The notes under the pieces are model-generated. The model saw only the letters and a list, made by a program, of their open reading frames with translations, did no database searches and was not told where the DNA came from. Positions 10,154 through 20,025 of a DNA stretch of 64,000 nucleotides are shown one piece after another (the first letter of the stretch is position 1; every line of letters begins with the position of its first letter). This stretch comes from Thalassolituus sp. UBA1087 (GTDB taxonomy: Bacteria; Pseudomonadota; Gammaproteobacteria; Pseudomonadales; Oceanobacteraceae). Made by a program: the position numbers and the translations under genes. The DNA lies in contig DCCG01000017.1 in the NCBI GenBank assembly GCA_002314145.1, positions 61,518-125,517 of the forward strand. The letters are read 5' to 3'.

Positions 10154-12949
10154 ATGACACTTTTCTGGATTCCTGTGCTGCCACTGCTGGGAACCCTGGT
10201 GCCGCTGCTGACGCATCGGTTTGGTCGCCGCATTACCCTTGCGGCCACTGTGATAGCGCCTGCGGTCTCTCTTTTTCTTGTTCTCAACCTGCTGCCTGAT
10301 ATCTATGCCGGGCATGTGTACAGCTGGCAACAGGCCTGGATACCGGCCGCCGGGTTGACGCTGTCGTTTCAGCTGGACGGGTTGGGCCTGCTGTTCACGC
10401 TGCTGATTCTGGGCATTGGTCTGCTGGTGATTCTTTATGCCCGTTATTACCTGTCCGATAAAGATCATATGGGGCGGTTCTATGCCTATCTGATCCTCTT
10501 TATGACCGCCATGCTGGGCATCGTAATGTCGGATAACCTGTTGCAGCTGTGGTTTTTCTGGGAACTGACCAGTATCAGCTCCTTTCTGCTGATCAGTTTC
10601 TGGTCGCATAAAACCGAAGCCCGTAAGGGCGCGCGCATGGCTTTAACCATCACAGGTGCCGGTGGTCTGGCGTTGTTAGCTGCCTTTATTCTGATGGCCG
10701 AAGTGGTGGGGACATACAGCCTGCGTGAGATTCTCAACAGCGGTGACATGCTGCGCAGCAGTTCTTTGTATCCGGTTATCATCGTGTTGTTTCTGCTGGG
10801 GGCTTTTACCAAGTCCGCCCAGTTCCCGTTCCATTTCTGGCTGCCCCATGCCATGGCCGCGCCCACCCCGGTGTCCGCTTACCTGCATTCCGCCACCATG
10901 GTGAAAGCCGGCGTATTCCTGCTGGCGCGTTTTTACCCGGTGCTGGCCGGTACCGATCTCTGGTTCACGGTGGTGAGTATTGTCGGCCTCGCCACACTCC
11001 TGCTGGGCGCTTACACCGCCTTGTTCAAGCACGATCTGAAAGGGCTGCTGGCCTATTCAACCATCAGTCATCTGGGTCTGATCACACTGCTGTTTGGTCT
11101 GGATACCCGTCTCGCGGCCATTGCTGCCGTGTTCCATATTATCAATCATGCGGTGTTTAAAGCGTCATTGTTTATGGCTGCCGGGATCATTGATCACGAG
11201 GCTGGCTCGCGCGATATGCGCCAGCTTAACGGACTGATGAAATACATGCCCTACACCGCCACACTGGCCATGGTGGCCGCGGCATCCATGGCCGGTGTGC
11301 CGCTGCTTAACGGTTTTCTGTCCAAAGAAATGCTGTTCAATGAAACCCTGCATCAGACGACACTGGGGTCCCTGTCCTGGCTGATTCCGGTGTTGGCAAC
11401 GGTGGGCGGAGCATTGGCCGTGGCGTATTCGCTGCGCTTTATTCACGACGTATTCTTTAATGGCGAGCCGATCAATCTGCCTAAAAAACCCCACGAACCG
11501 CCGCGTTATATGCGTGTTCCGGTGGAAATTCTGGTGGTCATCTGTCTGCTGGTGGGCATAGTACCGAATATTACTGTCGGCGGTTTGTTAAATACGGCGG
11601 CGGGGGCGGTCTTACAGGCGCCGCTGCCGGAATTCAGCCTGGCGGTATGGCATGGCCTTAATCTTCCTTTGCTGATGAGTCTGCTGGCCGTGGCCGGGGG
11701 CGGCATTCTGTATATTAACCGGCGTCATCTGTTTGGCCTGCAGGGACAGTTCGCCGACATCGATGCCAAGTATGAGTTTGAGAAATCCATTCAATGGATA
11801 ACCCGCCAGGCGGGAACTGTTCAGCGTCTGGTCGATAACGGCAAACTGCAGCGTTATGTCGGACTGCTGGTGCTGATGGCGCTGGTCGGAGGGGGCTGGC
11901 CCCTGGTGCAGCTGAGCGACGTGGCGGGCAGTTTACCGCCAACGGACCCGGAAATGCCGGTGATTGCCGGGGCGGTGATTCTGTTAGCCGGCACCCTGCT
12001 GACCGTGCTCTACAGTCACCTGCGGCTGCTGGCACTGGTGATGATCTCCATTGTCGGTCTCATGGTAGCCATTGCCTTTGCGTATTTTTCCGCACCGGAT
12101 CTGGCCCTGACGCAGCTGTCGGTGGAAGTGGCGACCATTATTCTGTTTCTGCTGGCGCTGTATTATCTGCCGCAGCGTACCCCGCTGAAAGAAAGTTCGG
12201 TGCAACGCATTGTGCGTGACTTCGGTATCGCCTCCGCGGTAGGCGCTGTGGTCGGTACCTTATGCTACGCCATGCTGATGCGTCCGCTGGACAGTATTTC
12301 TGACTTTTTCCTGGAGAACAGTAAGAGTGGTGGCGGTGGCACCAATGTGGTGAACGTCATCCTGGTCGATTTCCGTGGTTTTGACACCATGGGAGAAATT
12401 ACCGTGCTGGGGATTGCGGCACTGGGGATTTATAAACTGCTGGCCGGTATGCGTCTGTATCTGCCGGTGGCGGATCAGGAAGGTCAGCCGTGGTCAAAAG
12501 ATAAAAATCCGCTCATGCTGGCGGTGGTTTCCCAGAGTCTGTTGCCGCTGGCGCTGCTGGTGTCGGCGTATATTTTCCTGCGTGGTCACAATATGCCGGG
12601 CGGCGGTTTTATCGCTGGTCTGGTGACTGCGATTGCGCTGATACAGCAGTATGTGGCCCATGGCAGCAGCTGGATGAAAGAACGCATTAATCTGCCTTAT
12701 CACGGGGTTATTGCCGTCGGCCTGTTACTGGCGGTGGGCTCCGGGCTGGGCAGCTGGTTCTTTGGCCAGCCGTTCCTGACGACCTGGTTTGATTATTTCT
12801 ATCTGCCGCTGATCGGTAAATTCGAACTGGCTTCGGCCATGGTGTTTGATCTGGGAGTTTATTTCACTGTGATTGGCGCAACCTTGCTGATTCTGGCCAA
12901 CCTGGGGCAGCTGAACTCTGCCGAACGTCCGCGAAGAGGGGCCCGCTGA
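10154..12949 (+). CDS. mrpA: Mrp sodium/proton antiporter, fused A+B subunit
   Basis: The largest subunit of the multi-component Mrp (Mnh/Pha) cation/proton antiporter in the inner membrane. The N-terminal 500 residues are a NuoL/MrpA-type proton channel (for example GAFTKSAQFPFHFWLPHAMAAPTPVSAYLHS-type core around residues 215-245). The C-terminal third contains the MrpB domain (around SAYIFLRGHNMPGGGFIAGL, residues 800-820). At 931 residues it is the fused form, and no separate mrpB follows. The stop overlaps the mrpC start by one base. It exports Na+ or K+ in exchange for protons, fitting a marine lifestyle together with the PomAB stator. Confidence 0.95.
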   Translation: MTLFWIPVLPLLGTLVPLLTHRFGRRITLAATVIAPAVSLFLVLNLLPDIYAGHVYSWQQAWIPAAGLTLSFQLDGLGLLFTLLILGIGLLVILYARYYLSDKDHMGRFYAYLILFMTAMLGIVMSDNLLQLWFFWELTSISSFLLISFWSHKTEARKGARMALTITGAGGLALLAAFILMAEVVGTYSLREILNSGDMLRSSSLYPVIIVLFLLGAFTKSAQFPFHFWLPHAMAAPTPVSAYLHSATMVKAGVFLLARFYPVLAGTDLWFTVVSIVGLATLLLGAYTALFKHDLKGLLAYSTISHLGLITLLFGLDTRLAAIAAVFHIINHAVFKASLFMAAGIIDHEAGSRDMRQLNGLMKYMPYTATLAMVAAASMAGVPLLNGFLSKEMLFNETLHQTTLGSLSWLIPVLATVGGALAVAYSLRFIHDVFFNGEPINLPKKPHEPPRYMRVPVEILVVICLLVGIVPNITVGGLLNTAAGAVLQAPLPEFSLAVWHGLNLPLLMSLLAVAGGGILYINRRHLFGLQGQFADIDAKYEFEKSIQWITRQAGTVQRLVDNGKLQRYVGLLVLMALVGGGWPLVQLSDVAGSLPPTDPEMPVIAGAVILLAGTLLTVLYSHLRLLALVMISIVGLMVAIAFAYFSAPDLALTQLSVEVATIILFLLALYYLPQRTPLKESSVQRIVRDFGIASAVGAVVGTLCYAMLMRPLDSISDFFLENSKSGGGGTNVVNVILVDFRGFDTMGEITVLGIAALGIYKLLAGMRLYLPVADQEGQPWSKDKNPLMLAVVSQSLLPLALLVSAYIFLRGHNMPGGGFIAGLVTAIALIQQYVAHGSSWMKERINLPYHGVIAVGLLLAVGSGLGSWFFGQPFLTTWFDYFYLPLIGKFELASAMVFDLGVYFTVIGATLLILANLGQLNSAERPRRGAR

Positions 12950-13323
12950 TGGAAACAATCTATGCAATCTGTGTCGGGGCCATGACCACCGGTGGGATTT
13001 TTCTGGTACTGCGGGGATATACCTTTGCGGTGGTGCTGGGACTGACCCTGTTGTCCTATGCGGTAAACCTTTTTCTGTTTGCCAGTGGCAACCTGAAAAT
13101 CAATGCCGCAGCTATTCTGGGTGAGAGTGAACAGTACGCCGATCCGCTGCCGCAGGCGCTGGTCCTGACGGCCATTGTAATCGGTTTCGCCATGACAGCA
13201 TTTGCCCTGATTCTGGCTCTGCGGGCGCGCTCTGATCTTGGCAATGACCAGGTCGACGGTAAAACAGAAATTTATGATGAATTAGGGCAGGCTCCCTCCC
13301 AGCAGCGCGGGGAGAATCAATAA
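12949..13323 (+). CDS. mrpC: Mrp antiporter subunit C
   Basis: A 124-residue NuoK-like membrane subunit with three predicted transmembrane helices. It includes the family pattern ADPLPQALVLTAIVIGFAMTAF around residues 63-85. The start codon overlaps the mrpA stop and the stop overlaps the mrpD start (TAATG), so translation is coupled along the operon. Confidence 0.95.
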   Translation: METIYAICVGAMTTGGIFLVLRGYTFAVVLGLTLLSYAVNLFLFASGNLKINAAAILGESEQYADPLPQALVLTAIVIGFAMTAFALILALRARSDLGNDQVDGKTEIYDELGQAPSQQRGENQ

Positions 13324-14819
13324 TGGCACTGCTGCAACACCTGGTGTTTTTTCCGGTTCTGATTCCGCTGCTGATGGGAACGCTGCTGCTGTTTCCCTTC
13401 TTCCACGGGCACATCCCGCGTCAGCGGGTAGCCGTGTTTATCGCTAACCTGTTGTTACTGGTCACCGCGATTAAATTATTGTCGGACAGCCTGACTAACG
13501 GGCCGACCATGTACATGATGGGCGACTGGCAGGCACCATTCGGCATTGCCCTGGTAAATGATCCGCTGGCCGCGGTGATGTTGCTGCTGACGGCGGTACT
13601 GGCGCTGGCGGCGCATATGTATGCCTGCGCCGGCGATGATCAGAAAGGACCGTTTTTTCACCCGATCTTTATGTACCAGATTATGGGGATTAACGGTGCT
13701 TTTCTCACCGGCGATGTGTTCAACTTGTTCGTTTTCTTCGAAATTCTGTTGATCGCTTCCTACGCTCTGATCATTCATGGCGGCGGTAAACAACGCACTC
13801 AGGCGGCGGTCCACTATGTGTTGCTGAACCTTGCCGGCTCTTCCTTTTTCCTGTTCGGCTTAGGGGTTCTGTACTCGGCGTTCGGAACGCTGAATCTGGC
13901 GGACATGGCGTATAAAGCCCCCGGCCTGGATCAGGAGCATATCCAGCTGGCTAAATCCGGTGCCTTACTGCTGTTGATTGTCTTTGGTCTGAAAGCGGCC
14001 CTGTTGCCACTGCATTTCTGGTTGCCGCGCACATACTCCTATACGGCGACGCCGGTGGCAGCGCTGTTTGCGATCATGACGAAGGTGGGGATTTACAGTA
14101 TCTGGCGCGTACATACCGCAGTGTTTGGTGATCATGCCGGCGAGCTGGCGAATATCACGCCGGACTGGCTGTGGCCTATGGCCTGGCTGACACTGGTGAT
14201 GGGGACTATTGCCGTGCTGGCCAGTCAGAGTCTGAAAATGTTAGCCAGTAACCTGATTGTGGTGTCCGCCGGGACTTTATTAATCGCCTTGTCCATTAAT
14301 ACGCCCCAGGCCATGTCAGCGGCCTTGTATTATCTGTTGCACAGCACGCTGGCTTCAGCGGCCTTGCTACTGATTGCCGGCATGATCACGGATCAGCGCG
14401 GACAGGCCCAGGATCGCCTGGTGCGCGCCCGGTCGGTGACCCAGGGCGCTATGCTGGGTGGTTTCTTTTTTATTGCTGCAGTGGCGCTGATCGGGATGCC
14501 GCCCTTATCCGGGTTTGTCGGTAAGGTTCTGTTGCTGCAGGCCTCCACTGATAATGCCGCCTGGGTCTGGCCGCCCCTGCTGATTTCCGGTCTGGTTGCG
14601 CTGATTATGCTGAGCCGTGCCGGCAGTACGGTTTTCTGGCGTACCAGTGGCAGTGGCTCTGATAAAGTGCGCAGTCATCCGTTGCAGATTATTGCCGTCG
14701 TCCTGTTGTTAAGCACCCTGCCTCTGATGGTGATTTTTGGTGGCAGTCTCACGGAGCTGACACAGAAAGCAGCGGAAATACTCTATATGGCACCTCAACC
14801 GGTGGCGGAGATTCTGTGA
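13323..14819 (+). CDS. mrpD: Mrp antiporter subunit D
   Basis: A 498-residue NuoN/NuoM-like proton-translocating subunit with about 14 hydrophobic segments. It carries the core motif FGLKAALLPLHFWLPRTYSYTATPVAALFA (residues about 220-250), with the conserved lysine and histidine expected in antiporter-like subunits. It is coupled to mrpC and mrpE by overlapping start and stop codons. Confidence 0.95.
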   Translation: MALLQHLVFFPVLIPLLMGTLLLFPFFHGHIPRQRVAVFIANLLLLVTAIKLLSDSLTNGPTMYMMGDWQAPFGIALVNDPLAAVMLLLTAVLALAAHMYACAGDDQKGPFFHPIFMYQIMGINGAFLTGDVFNLFVFFEILLIASYALIIHGGGKQRTQAAVHYVLLNLAGSSFFLFGLGVLYSAFGTLNLADMAYKAPGLDQEHIQLAKSGALLLLIVFGLKAALLPLHFWLPRTYSYTATPVAALFAIMTKVGIYSIWRVHTAVFGDHAGELANITPDWLWPMAWLTLVMGTIAVLASQSLKMLASNLIVVSAGTLLIALSINTPQAMSAALYYLLHSTLASAALLLIAGMITDQRGQAQDRLVRARSVTQGAMLGGFFFIAAVALIGMPPLSGFVGKVLLLQASTDNAAWVWPPLLISGLVALIMLSRAGSTVFWRTSGSGSDKVRSHPLQIIAVVLLLSTLPLMVIFGGSLTELTQKAAEILYMAPQPVAEIL

Positions 14820-15316
14820 TGAGCAAAGTATTCCACAAACTATTACCTATGCCGGTCCACAGCTTAATGCTGCTGGTGGTGTGGCTGTTGCTCAATGGTT
14901 TTTCCGTGGGGCAGCTGGTACTGGGCCTGTTCCTGGCCTGGCTGATCCCGTTTCTGACTTTTCCGTTTGCCGATCATCAGAGCAAAGCGGGTAAGCCCTT
15001 TAAAGTGCTGATGTATTTTCTGCGTCTGGTGAAAGACATTATTCTGTCTAACATCGAAGTCGCGCTGCGGGTCCTGTACCGCAACCGTTCACTGCAGCCC
15101 GGTATTGTGGCGTTTCCGCTGTCGATCCGGGCGGATTTTCCGCTCACGGTACTGGCTTCCAGCGTTTCGCTGACACCGGGCACAGTGAGTGTGGAGTTTT
15201 CTGACGATCGCTGCTGGCTGTACATTCACGTGCTGCATCTTAAGGATGAACAGCAGCTGATCAGTGAAATCCGTCAGCGTTATGAGCAACCTCTGCGGGA
15301 GATATTTTCATGTTAA
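14819..15316 (+). CDS. mrpE: Mrp antiporter subunit E
   Basis: A 165-residue MrpE-family subunit with two N-terminal membrane segments and a soluble C-terminal domain (VASSVSLTPGTVSVEF is the conserved part). The ATG at 14819 overlaps the mrpD stop by one base. A GTG one codon upstream is also possible. The 3' end overlaps the mrpF start by seven bases. Confidence 0.93.
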   Translation: MSKVFHKLLPMPVHSLMLLVVWLLLNGFSVGQLVLGLFLAWLIPFLTFPFADHQSKAGKPFKVLMYFLRLVKDIILSNIEVALRVLYRNRSLQPGIVAFPLSIRADFPLTVLASSVSLTPGTVSVEFSDDRCWLYIHVLHLKDEQQLISEIRQRYEQPLREIFSC

Positions 15317-15594
15317 GCGGCAACATCGTGGATACAGCGCTGGTGATTACCGCAGGGCTGGTGGTACTGGCGTTGTTAATGAATGTCTGGCGGATGGTGC
15401 AGGGACCTTCGCTGACGGATCGTATCCTGGCGCTGGATACCCTGTATATCAACAGCATCGCCCTGATTATTCTGCTGGGCATTTACAATGGCTCGGCCCT
15501 GTATTTCGAAGGGGCTCTGTTGATTGCCATGCTGGGCTTTGTCAGTACCGCTGCGCTCAGTAAATACATGTTGCGTGGCGACATCATTGAATAA
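15310..15594 (+). CDS. mrpF: Mrp antiporter subunit F
   Basis: A 94-residue MrpF subunit with three predicted membrane helices and the conserved RMVQGPSLTDRILALDTL segment after the first helix. It overlaps the end of mrpE. Confidence 0.94.
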   Translation: MLSGNIVDTALVITAGLVVLALLMNVWRMVQGPSLTDRILALDTLYINSIALIILLGIYNGSALYFEGALLIAMLGFVSTAALSKYMLRGDIIE

Positions 15595-15609
15595 GCGTTG
15601 AGTGAACCT

Positions 15610-15966
15610 ATGAGTGATTATCTGATAGCCGCATTACTGATTGTCGGTGGTTTATTTATCTTTGTCGGCTCGCTGGGGCTGGCTAAGCTGCCGGACTTCT
15701 ATACCCGTTTGCACGCGCCGACCAAGGCCACGACGCTGGGAATTGGCGCCGTGTTGCTGGCTTCTGTGGCCGTCACGGCGGCCAGAGACGGTACTCTGAG
15801 CATCCATGAAATTGTCATCAGCCTGTTTTTGTTTATTACCGCGCCGGTATCGGCCAATATGCTGGCCAAGGCAGCTCTGCACAAAAAAGTGCCTATGTGT
15901 GATAACACCCGCAATCAGGATCTGAAGGCCCATATGGCCCATCAGAAGGCGCCGGACAGCGAGTAA
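15610..15966 (+). CDS. mrpG: Mrp antiporter subunit G
   Basis: A 118-residue MrpG subunit with three predicted membrane helices. It has the family segment GLAKLPDFYTRLHAPTKATT after helix one. The ATG at 15610 is preferred; a TTG at 15598 would add four residues. It is the last gene of the mrpACDEFG operon. Confidence 0.93.
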   Translation: MSDYLIAALLIVGGLFIFVGSLGLAKLPDFYTRLHAPTKATTLGIGAVLLASVAVTAARDGTLSIHEIVISLFLFITAPVSANMLAKAALHKKVPMCDNTRNQDLKAHMAHQKAPDSE

Positions 15967-16124
15967 ACTGACTCCGGCTCTGCCCCTTATCAAGTGACAA
16001 ATATAACAATATTTTGCTCTCAGCCTGTGGCTTTTCCCTGCTTTGCTAAGCTTAGTATCCGGCCTGCCTTATTCTGCAAAAGGCAGGCGTACTGAATCAG
16101 AGTCCTTTTCGGGGAAACAGACTT

Positions 16125-17057
16125 ATGGCTACCGGCCAGCACCAGGCATCTCAGGGTTTGTTGTTGTTCCACCTTAACGAACGGCAGACCTTTGGTATCG
16201 GCACACTGAAAGTAAAAGAAATTGTACCCTTCCAGCCACTGACGGCGATTCCGCAGTCGCATCCGGTGGTGCTGGGCGCTTCTTATATCCGCGGTGAGAC
16301 AATACCCGTGATCGACCTGGCCGCCGCCATTGGTTACCGGCCACCGGCGAAAGACACCCTGCAGGAGTGTTTTGTGATCGTCACCGACTGCCAGCGCCAG
16401 CGGGTGGGGTTTCTGGTGCGTAAAATTGACCGCATTATTGATTACAGCTGGCGTAATATTTCGCCGCCGCCGAAAGGCGCGGGCAATAATATTTACTCCA
16501 CCGGCGTGATTTCTCACGGTGAAGAACTGGTCCAGTTACTGGATATTGAAATGGTACTGTCGCATATCTTTCCGGTGGCGGAAGATGAACTGCATGCGCA
16601 TATCACCGCATCGGAACAGGGGCTGTTGCGCAGTCACCCGATTCTGCTGGTGGATGATTCCAGTGTTGCCCGGCGCCAGCTTGCCGAAGCCCTGAATTTC
16701 GTCAATGTGCCCTTTGATGTCAGCAGCGATGGCAGTGAAGCACTGGACATGATGGAAAAAGCAGCGGCCCGTGATGAGCCATACGATATTCTGGTGAGCG
16801 ACATTGAAATGCCCGGGCTGGACGGTTATGAACTGGCCTTTGAAATCCGCAATAATCCTAAGCTGGCCAGTATGTATCTGATTCTGCACACATCATTGTC
16901 CAGTGAAATCAGCGTTGACCGCGCCCACCAGGTGGGGGCCAATGAAGCACTGACAAAATTTGATGCCGCTGAACTGATTCATGCCATGTTGCGTGGCGCA
17001 GAGCATGTGGAAAAAGGCGATGTTGTCCCGGGAGTGGCCAGCCGTCTGCAGGTCTGA
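16125..17057 (+). CDS. cheV: Chemotaxis coupling protein CheV (CheW + receiver)
   Basis: A 310-residue hybrid. The N-terminal CheW-like coupling domain (residues about 8-165, with LGASYIRGETIPVIDLAAAIG) links receptors to CheA. The C-terminal receiver domain (about 175-300) has the acidic pair in LLVDDSS and a predicted phospho-acceptor Asp226 in VSDIEMPG. It is likely to adjust chemoreceptor signalling during adaptation. A GGGGA ribosome-binding site precedes the ATG. It is monocistronic and convergent with radA. With pomAB it shows that the cell is flagellated and chemotactic. Confidence 0.92.
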   Translation: MATGQHQASQGLLLFHLNERQTFGIGTLKVKEIVPFQPLTAIPQSHPVVLGASYIRGETIPVIDLAAAIGYRPPAKDTLQECFVIVTDCQRQRVGFLVRKIDRIIDYSWRNISPPPKGAGNNIYSTGVISHGEELVQLLDIEMVLSHIFPVAEDELHAHITASEQGLLRSHPILLVDDSSVARRQLAEALNFVNVPFDVSSDGSEALDMMEKAAARDEPYDILVSDIEMPGLDGYELAFEIRNNPKLASMYLILHTSLSSEISVDRAHQVGANEALTKFDAAELIHAMLRGAEHVEKGDVVPGVASRLQV

Positions 17058-17093
17058 GGGGGCTGGTCAGCCCGGGTTACGAACATCCGCATA

Positions 17094-18464
17094 TCAGATA
17101 CTTTCCAGTGCCTGCTGCAGTTTATCGACGCCGATAATTTTCATCCCCGGAATTTCCTGCCGCGGCATATTGGCTTTGGGCACAATGGCGCGGGTAAAGC
17201 CGTGTTTAGCTGCTTCCTTGATGCGCTCCTGGCCCGAAGGTACCGGGCGGATTTCACCGGATAAACCTACCTCACCAAAGACAATCAGTTCTTTCGGCAG
17301 TGGCTGATCACGGAAGCTGGACAGCGCCGCCAGCAGCAATGCCAGGTCGGCAGATGTTTCACTGACTTTAACGCCGCCCACCACATTGATATACACATCC
17401 TGATCGCCCAGATGAATTCCGCCATGGCGGTGCAGGGCGGCCAGCAATAAATTCATGCGGTTCTGATCCAGTCCCACGGCCACGCGTTTGGGATGACCGA
17501 AATGACTGTCATCCACCAGTGCCTGAATCTCCACCAGTAATGGTCGTGTACCTTCCCAGATAACCATCACCACGCTGCCGGCGGCAGGCTCTTCAGTGCG
17601 GCTCAAAAAAATAGAACTGGGGTTTTTGACTTCTTTCAGGCCGGTGTCGATCATGGCGAACACGCCCAGCTCGTTGATGGCACCAAAGCGGTTTTTAATA
17701 CCGCGCAGTGTCCGGAAGCGGCTGTCACCATCACCTTCCAGCATGATGGAGCAGTCGATCATATGCTCCAGTACTTTGGGGCCGGCCAGCGTTCCGTCTT
17801 TGGTGACATGGCCGACCAGCAGCAGAATCGTCCCGGTCTGTTTGGCAAAGCGGGTCAGCGCGGCGGCACTTTCCCGGACCTGAGATACACTGCCGGGGGC
17901 CGATTCGACGCCATCCACGTGCATGACCTGGATGGAATCGATGACCACAATCTTCGGCTTATGTTGTTGCAGGGTCTGGATCAGGCGGTCAACACTGGTT
18001 TCACTGAGCATATTGAGCCTGTCGCTGGGCAGTCCCAGGCGTTTGGCGCGCATCGCCACCTGCTGCAGACTTTCCTCGCCGGTGACATACAGTGCCGGCA
18101 TGTGTGAGGCCAGAGTACACATGGTCTGCAGAAGAAGTGTGGACTTACCAGCCCCCGGGTGACCGCCAATCAGAACCGCAGAGCCCGGTACCAGTCCGCC
18201 GCCCAGTACGCGGTCGAATTCCAGCATACCGCTGCTGACTCTGGGCACTTCCGCGAGATCCACATCCGCCAGACGCTGAACGCCCTGATCCCCGGCGCTG
18301 CCTGCATAGCCACCATAACCGGCATCCCGTGACGGCGCTTTGGAAGCGGAGACGACGAATTCCTGCAGCGTATTCCAGGCGCCACAGTCGCTGCACTGTC
18401 CCTGCCATTTCGCGTGTTCAGAGCCACAGTCACTGCAGACGTAGGCGGTTTTCTTTTTAGCCAT
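17094..18464 (-). CDS. radA: DNA repair protein RadA
   Basis: A 456-residue branch-migration ATPase that helps process recombination intermediates with RecA. It has an N-terminal C4 zinc finger (CSDCG...CSDCG), a RecA-like ATPase with Walker A GGHPGAGKST, the RadA-specific KNRFG motif and a C-terminal Lon-protease-like domain with no protease role expected. Length and domain order are those of the family. It is transcribed towards cheV with 36 bp between the stops. Confidence 0.97.
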   Translation of the reverse strand: MAKKKTAYVCSDCGSEHAKWQGQCSDCGAWNTLQEFVVSASKAPSRDAGYGGYAGSAGDQGVQRLADVDLAEVPRVSSGMLEFDRVLGGGLVPGSAVLIGGHPGAGKSTLLLQTMCTLASHMPALYVTGEESLQQVAMRAKRLGLPSDRLNMLSETSVDRLIQTLQQHKPKIVVIDSIQVMHVDGVESAPGSVSQVRESAAALTRFAKQTGTILLLVGHVTKDGTLAGPKVLEHMIDCSIMLEGDGDSRFRTLRGIKNRFGAINELGVFAMIDTGLKEVKNPSSIFLSRTEEPAAGSVVMVIWEGTRPLLVEIQALVDDSHFGHPKRVAVGLDQNRMNLLLAALHRHGGIHLGDQDVYINVVGGVKVSETSADLALLLAALSSFRDQPLPKELIVFGEVGLSGEIRPVPSGQERIKEAAKHGFTRAIVPKANMPRQEIPGMKIIGVDKLQQALESI

Positions 18465-18627
18465 AAATATACGGATTCAATAATCGACGGTTAATGGCGC
18501 GAGTTTACGGCGGGGCGGAGTGAATGCAAGCCGGCGCTGAGTTACGTAAGCGTTACTACTTATCCCGCGACGCTCTTGTTAAACTTTGTTCTTTACGCCA
18601 ATGATGACAATAACAGGAAGGTTACCC

Positions 18628-19899
18628 ATGAAATTAGAAACACAGGCGATTCATGCCGGCTTCAGCGAAGACCCGGCCACCCGTGCGGTGGCTGTACCGA
18701 TTTATCAGACCACCTCATACAGTTTCCGGGATACCCAACATGGCGCCGACCTGTTTGACCTGAAAGAGCCGGGCAATATTTACAGCCGTATTATGAACCC
18801 CACCAACGCTGTGCTGGAAGAGCGCCTGGCGGCCATGGAGGGCGGCATCGCTGCATTGTGCATGGCATCCGGTATGGCAGCGATTACCGCCACGCTGCAG
18901 ACCCTGGCCCGTGCAGGGGATAACATTGTCAGTGTCAGCCAGCTGTACGGTGGCAGCTATAACCTGTTTGCTCACACGTTTCCGCAACAGGGCATTGAAG
19001 TGCGCATGGCCTCCGGTGATGACGTCGCCGCGCTGGAAGCGCTGATTGATGACAACACTAAGGCCCTGTTCTGCGAATCGATCGGTAACCCGGCAGGCAA
19101 TGTGGTGGATATTCAGGCGTTGTCCGATATGGCCCACCGGCACGGTGTGCCTGTGGTGGTGGATAATACCGTGGGGACGCCCTGCCTGTGCCGCCCGTTT
19201 GAATTCGGTGCGGATATTGTTGTGCATTCCCTGACCAAATACATCGGTGGCCATGGTACAACGCTGGGTGGCGCTATCGTGGATTCCGGTAAATTCCCGT
19301 GGAAAGATAACCCGAGGTTCCGTCAGTTTAATGAGCCCGATCCTTCCTATCATGGCGTGATTTATACCCAGGATATGGGCGAGGCGGCCTTTATTGCCCG
19401 CGCCCGCGTGGTGCCTCTGCGGAATATGGGCGCGGCACTGTCGCCTATGAATGCCTTTATGCTGTTACAGGGACTGGAGACGCTGGCGCTGCGCATGGAA
19501 CGCCATGTGGAAAATACCCAGGCAGTAGCGGAATATCTGCAGGCCCATGAGCAGGTAAGCTGGGTTAATTACGCCGGGCTTAAAGACAACCGTTACTATG
19601 ATGTGGCGCAGCGCATGCTGGCTGGTAAACCGTCTGCTATTTTAAGTTTTGGTATCAAAGGCGGCGCTGCTGCCGGGGCAAAATTTATTGATGCGCTGCA
19701 GATGATCAAACGTCTGGTGAATATCGGTGACGCCAAAAGTCTGGCCTGTCATCCGGCAACGACTACTCACCGTCAGCTGAACGAAGAAGAACTGGCATCC
19801 GCCGGGGTCAGCAGTGATCTGGTGCGTTTGTCTATTGGTATTGAGCATATCGATGACATCATCGCCGATATCGAACAGGCTCTGGCGGCGGCTTCATAG
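18628..19899 (+). CDS. metY: O-acetylhomoserine sulfhydrylase
   Basis: A pyridoxal-phosphate enzyme of the Cys/Met metabolism family, 423 residues from the ATG at 18628, which has an AGGAAGG ribosome-binding site. Features are NIYSRIMNPTNAVLEERLAAMEGG near the N-terminus, the PLP lysine in HSLTKYIGGHGTTLGG and a C-terminal VRLSIGIEHIDDIIADIEQAL. The LFCESIGNPAGNVVDIQ and long insert fit O-acetylhomoserine aminocarboxypropyltransferase, which makes homocysteine directly from sulfide, better than cystathionine synthases. It is a single gene; a hairpin follows. Confidence 0.93.
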   Translation: MKLETQAIHAGFSEDPATRAVAVPIYQTTSYSFRDTQHGADLFDLKEPGNIYSRIMNPTNAVLEERLAAMEGGIAALCMASGMAAITATLQTLARAGDNIVSVSQLYGGSYNLFAHTFPQQGIEVRMASGDDVAALEALIDDNTKALFCESIGNPAGNVVDIQALSDMAHRHGVPVVVDNTVGTPCLCRPFEFGADIVVHSLTKYIGGHGTTLGGAIVDSGKFPWKDNPRFRQFNEPDPSYHGVIYTQDMGEAAFIARARVVPLRNMGAALSPMNAFMLLQGLETLALRMERHVENTQAVAEYLQAHEQVSWVNYAGLKDNRYYDVAQRMLAGKPSAILSFGIKGGAAAGAKFIDALQMIKRLVNIGDAKSLACHPATTTHRQLNEEELASAGVSSDLVRLSIGIEHIDDIIADIEQALAAAS

Positions 19900-19917
19900 T
19901 CATTTCTGTGATGCAGC

Positions 19918-19960
19918 GTCACCGGCAGTGATTCATGATTCAGATTGCCGGTGACACTTT
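19918..19960 (+). terminator. Hairpin after metY, probable terminator
   Basis: A perfect 10-bp stem (GTCACCGGCA / TGCCGGTGAC) with an 18-nt AT-rich loop, 18 bp after the metY stop. Only a short T-run (ACTTT) follows, so termination efficiency is uncertain. Confidence 0.6.
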
Positions 19961-20025
19961 GCCTGTCATTTCCTGTCCGCTGCGATACTATAGAGCTCCC
20001 TGAATCCTGAGCCGCAGAGAGTCCG

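Noticed and set aside
16061..16091. Hairpin GCCTGCCT/AGGCAGGC between mrpG and cheV as terminator
   Set aside because: No T-run follows and the stem is only 8 bp; it could as well lie in the cheV leader.
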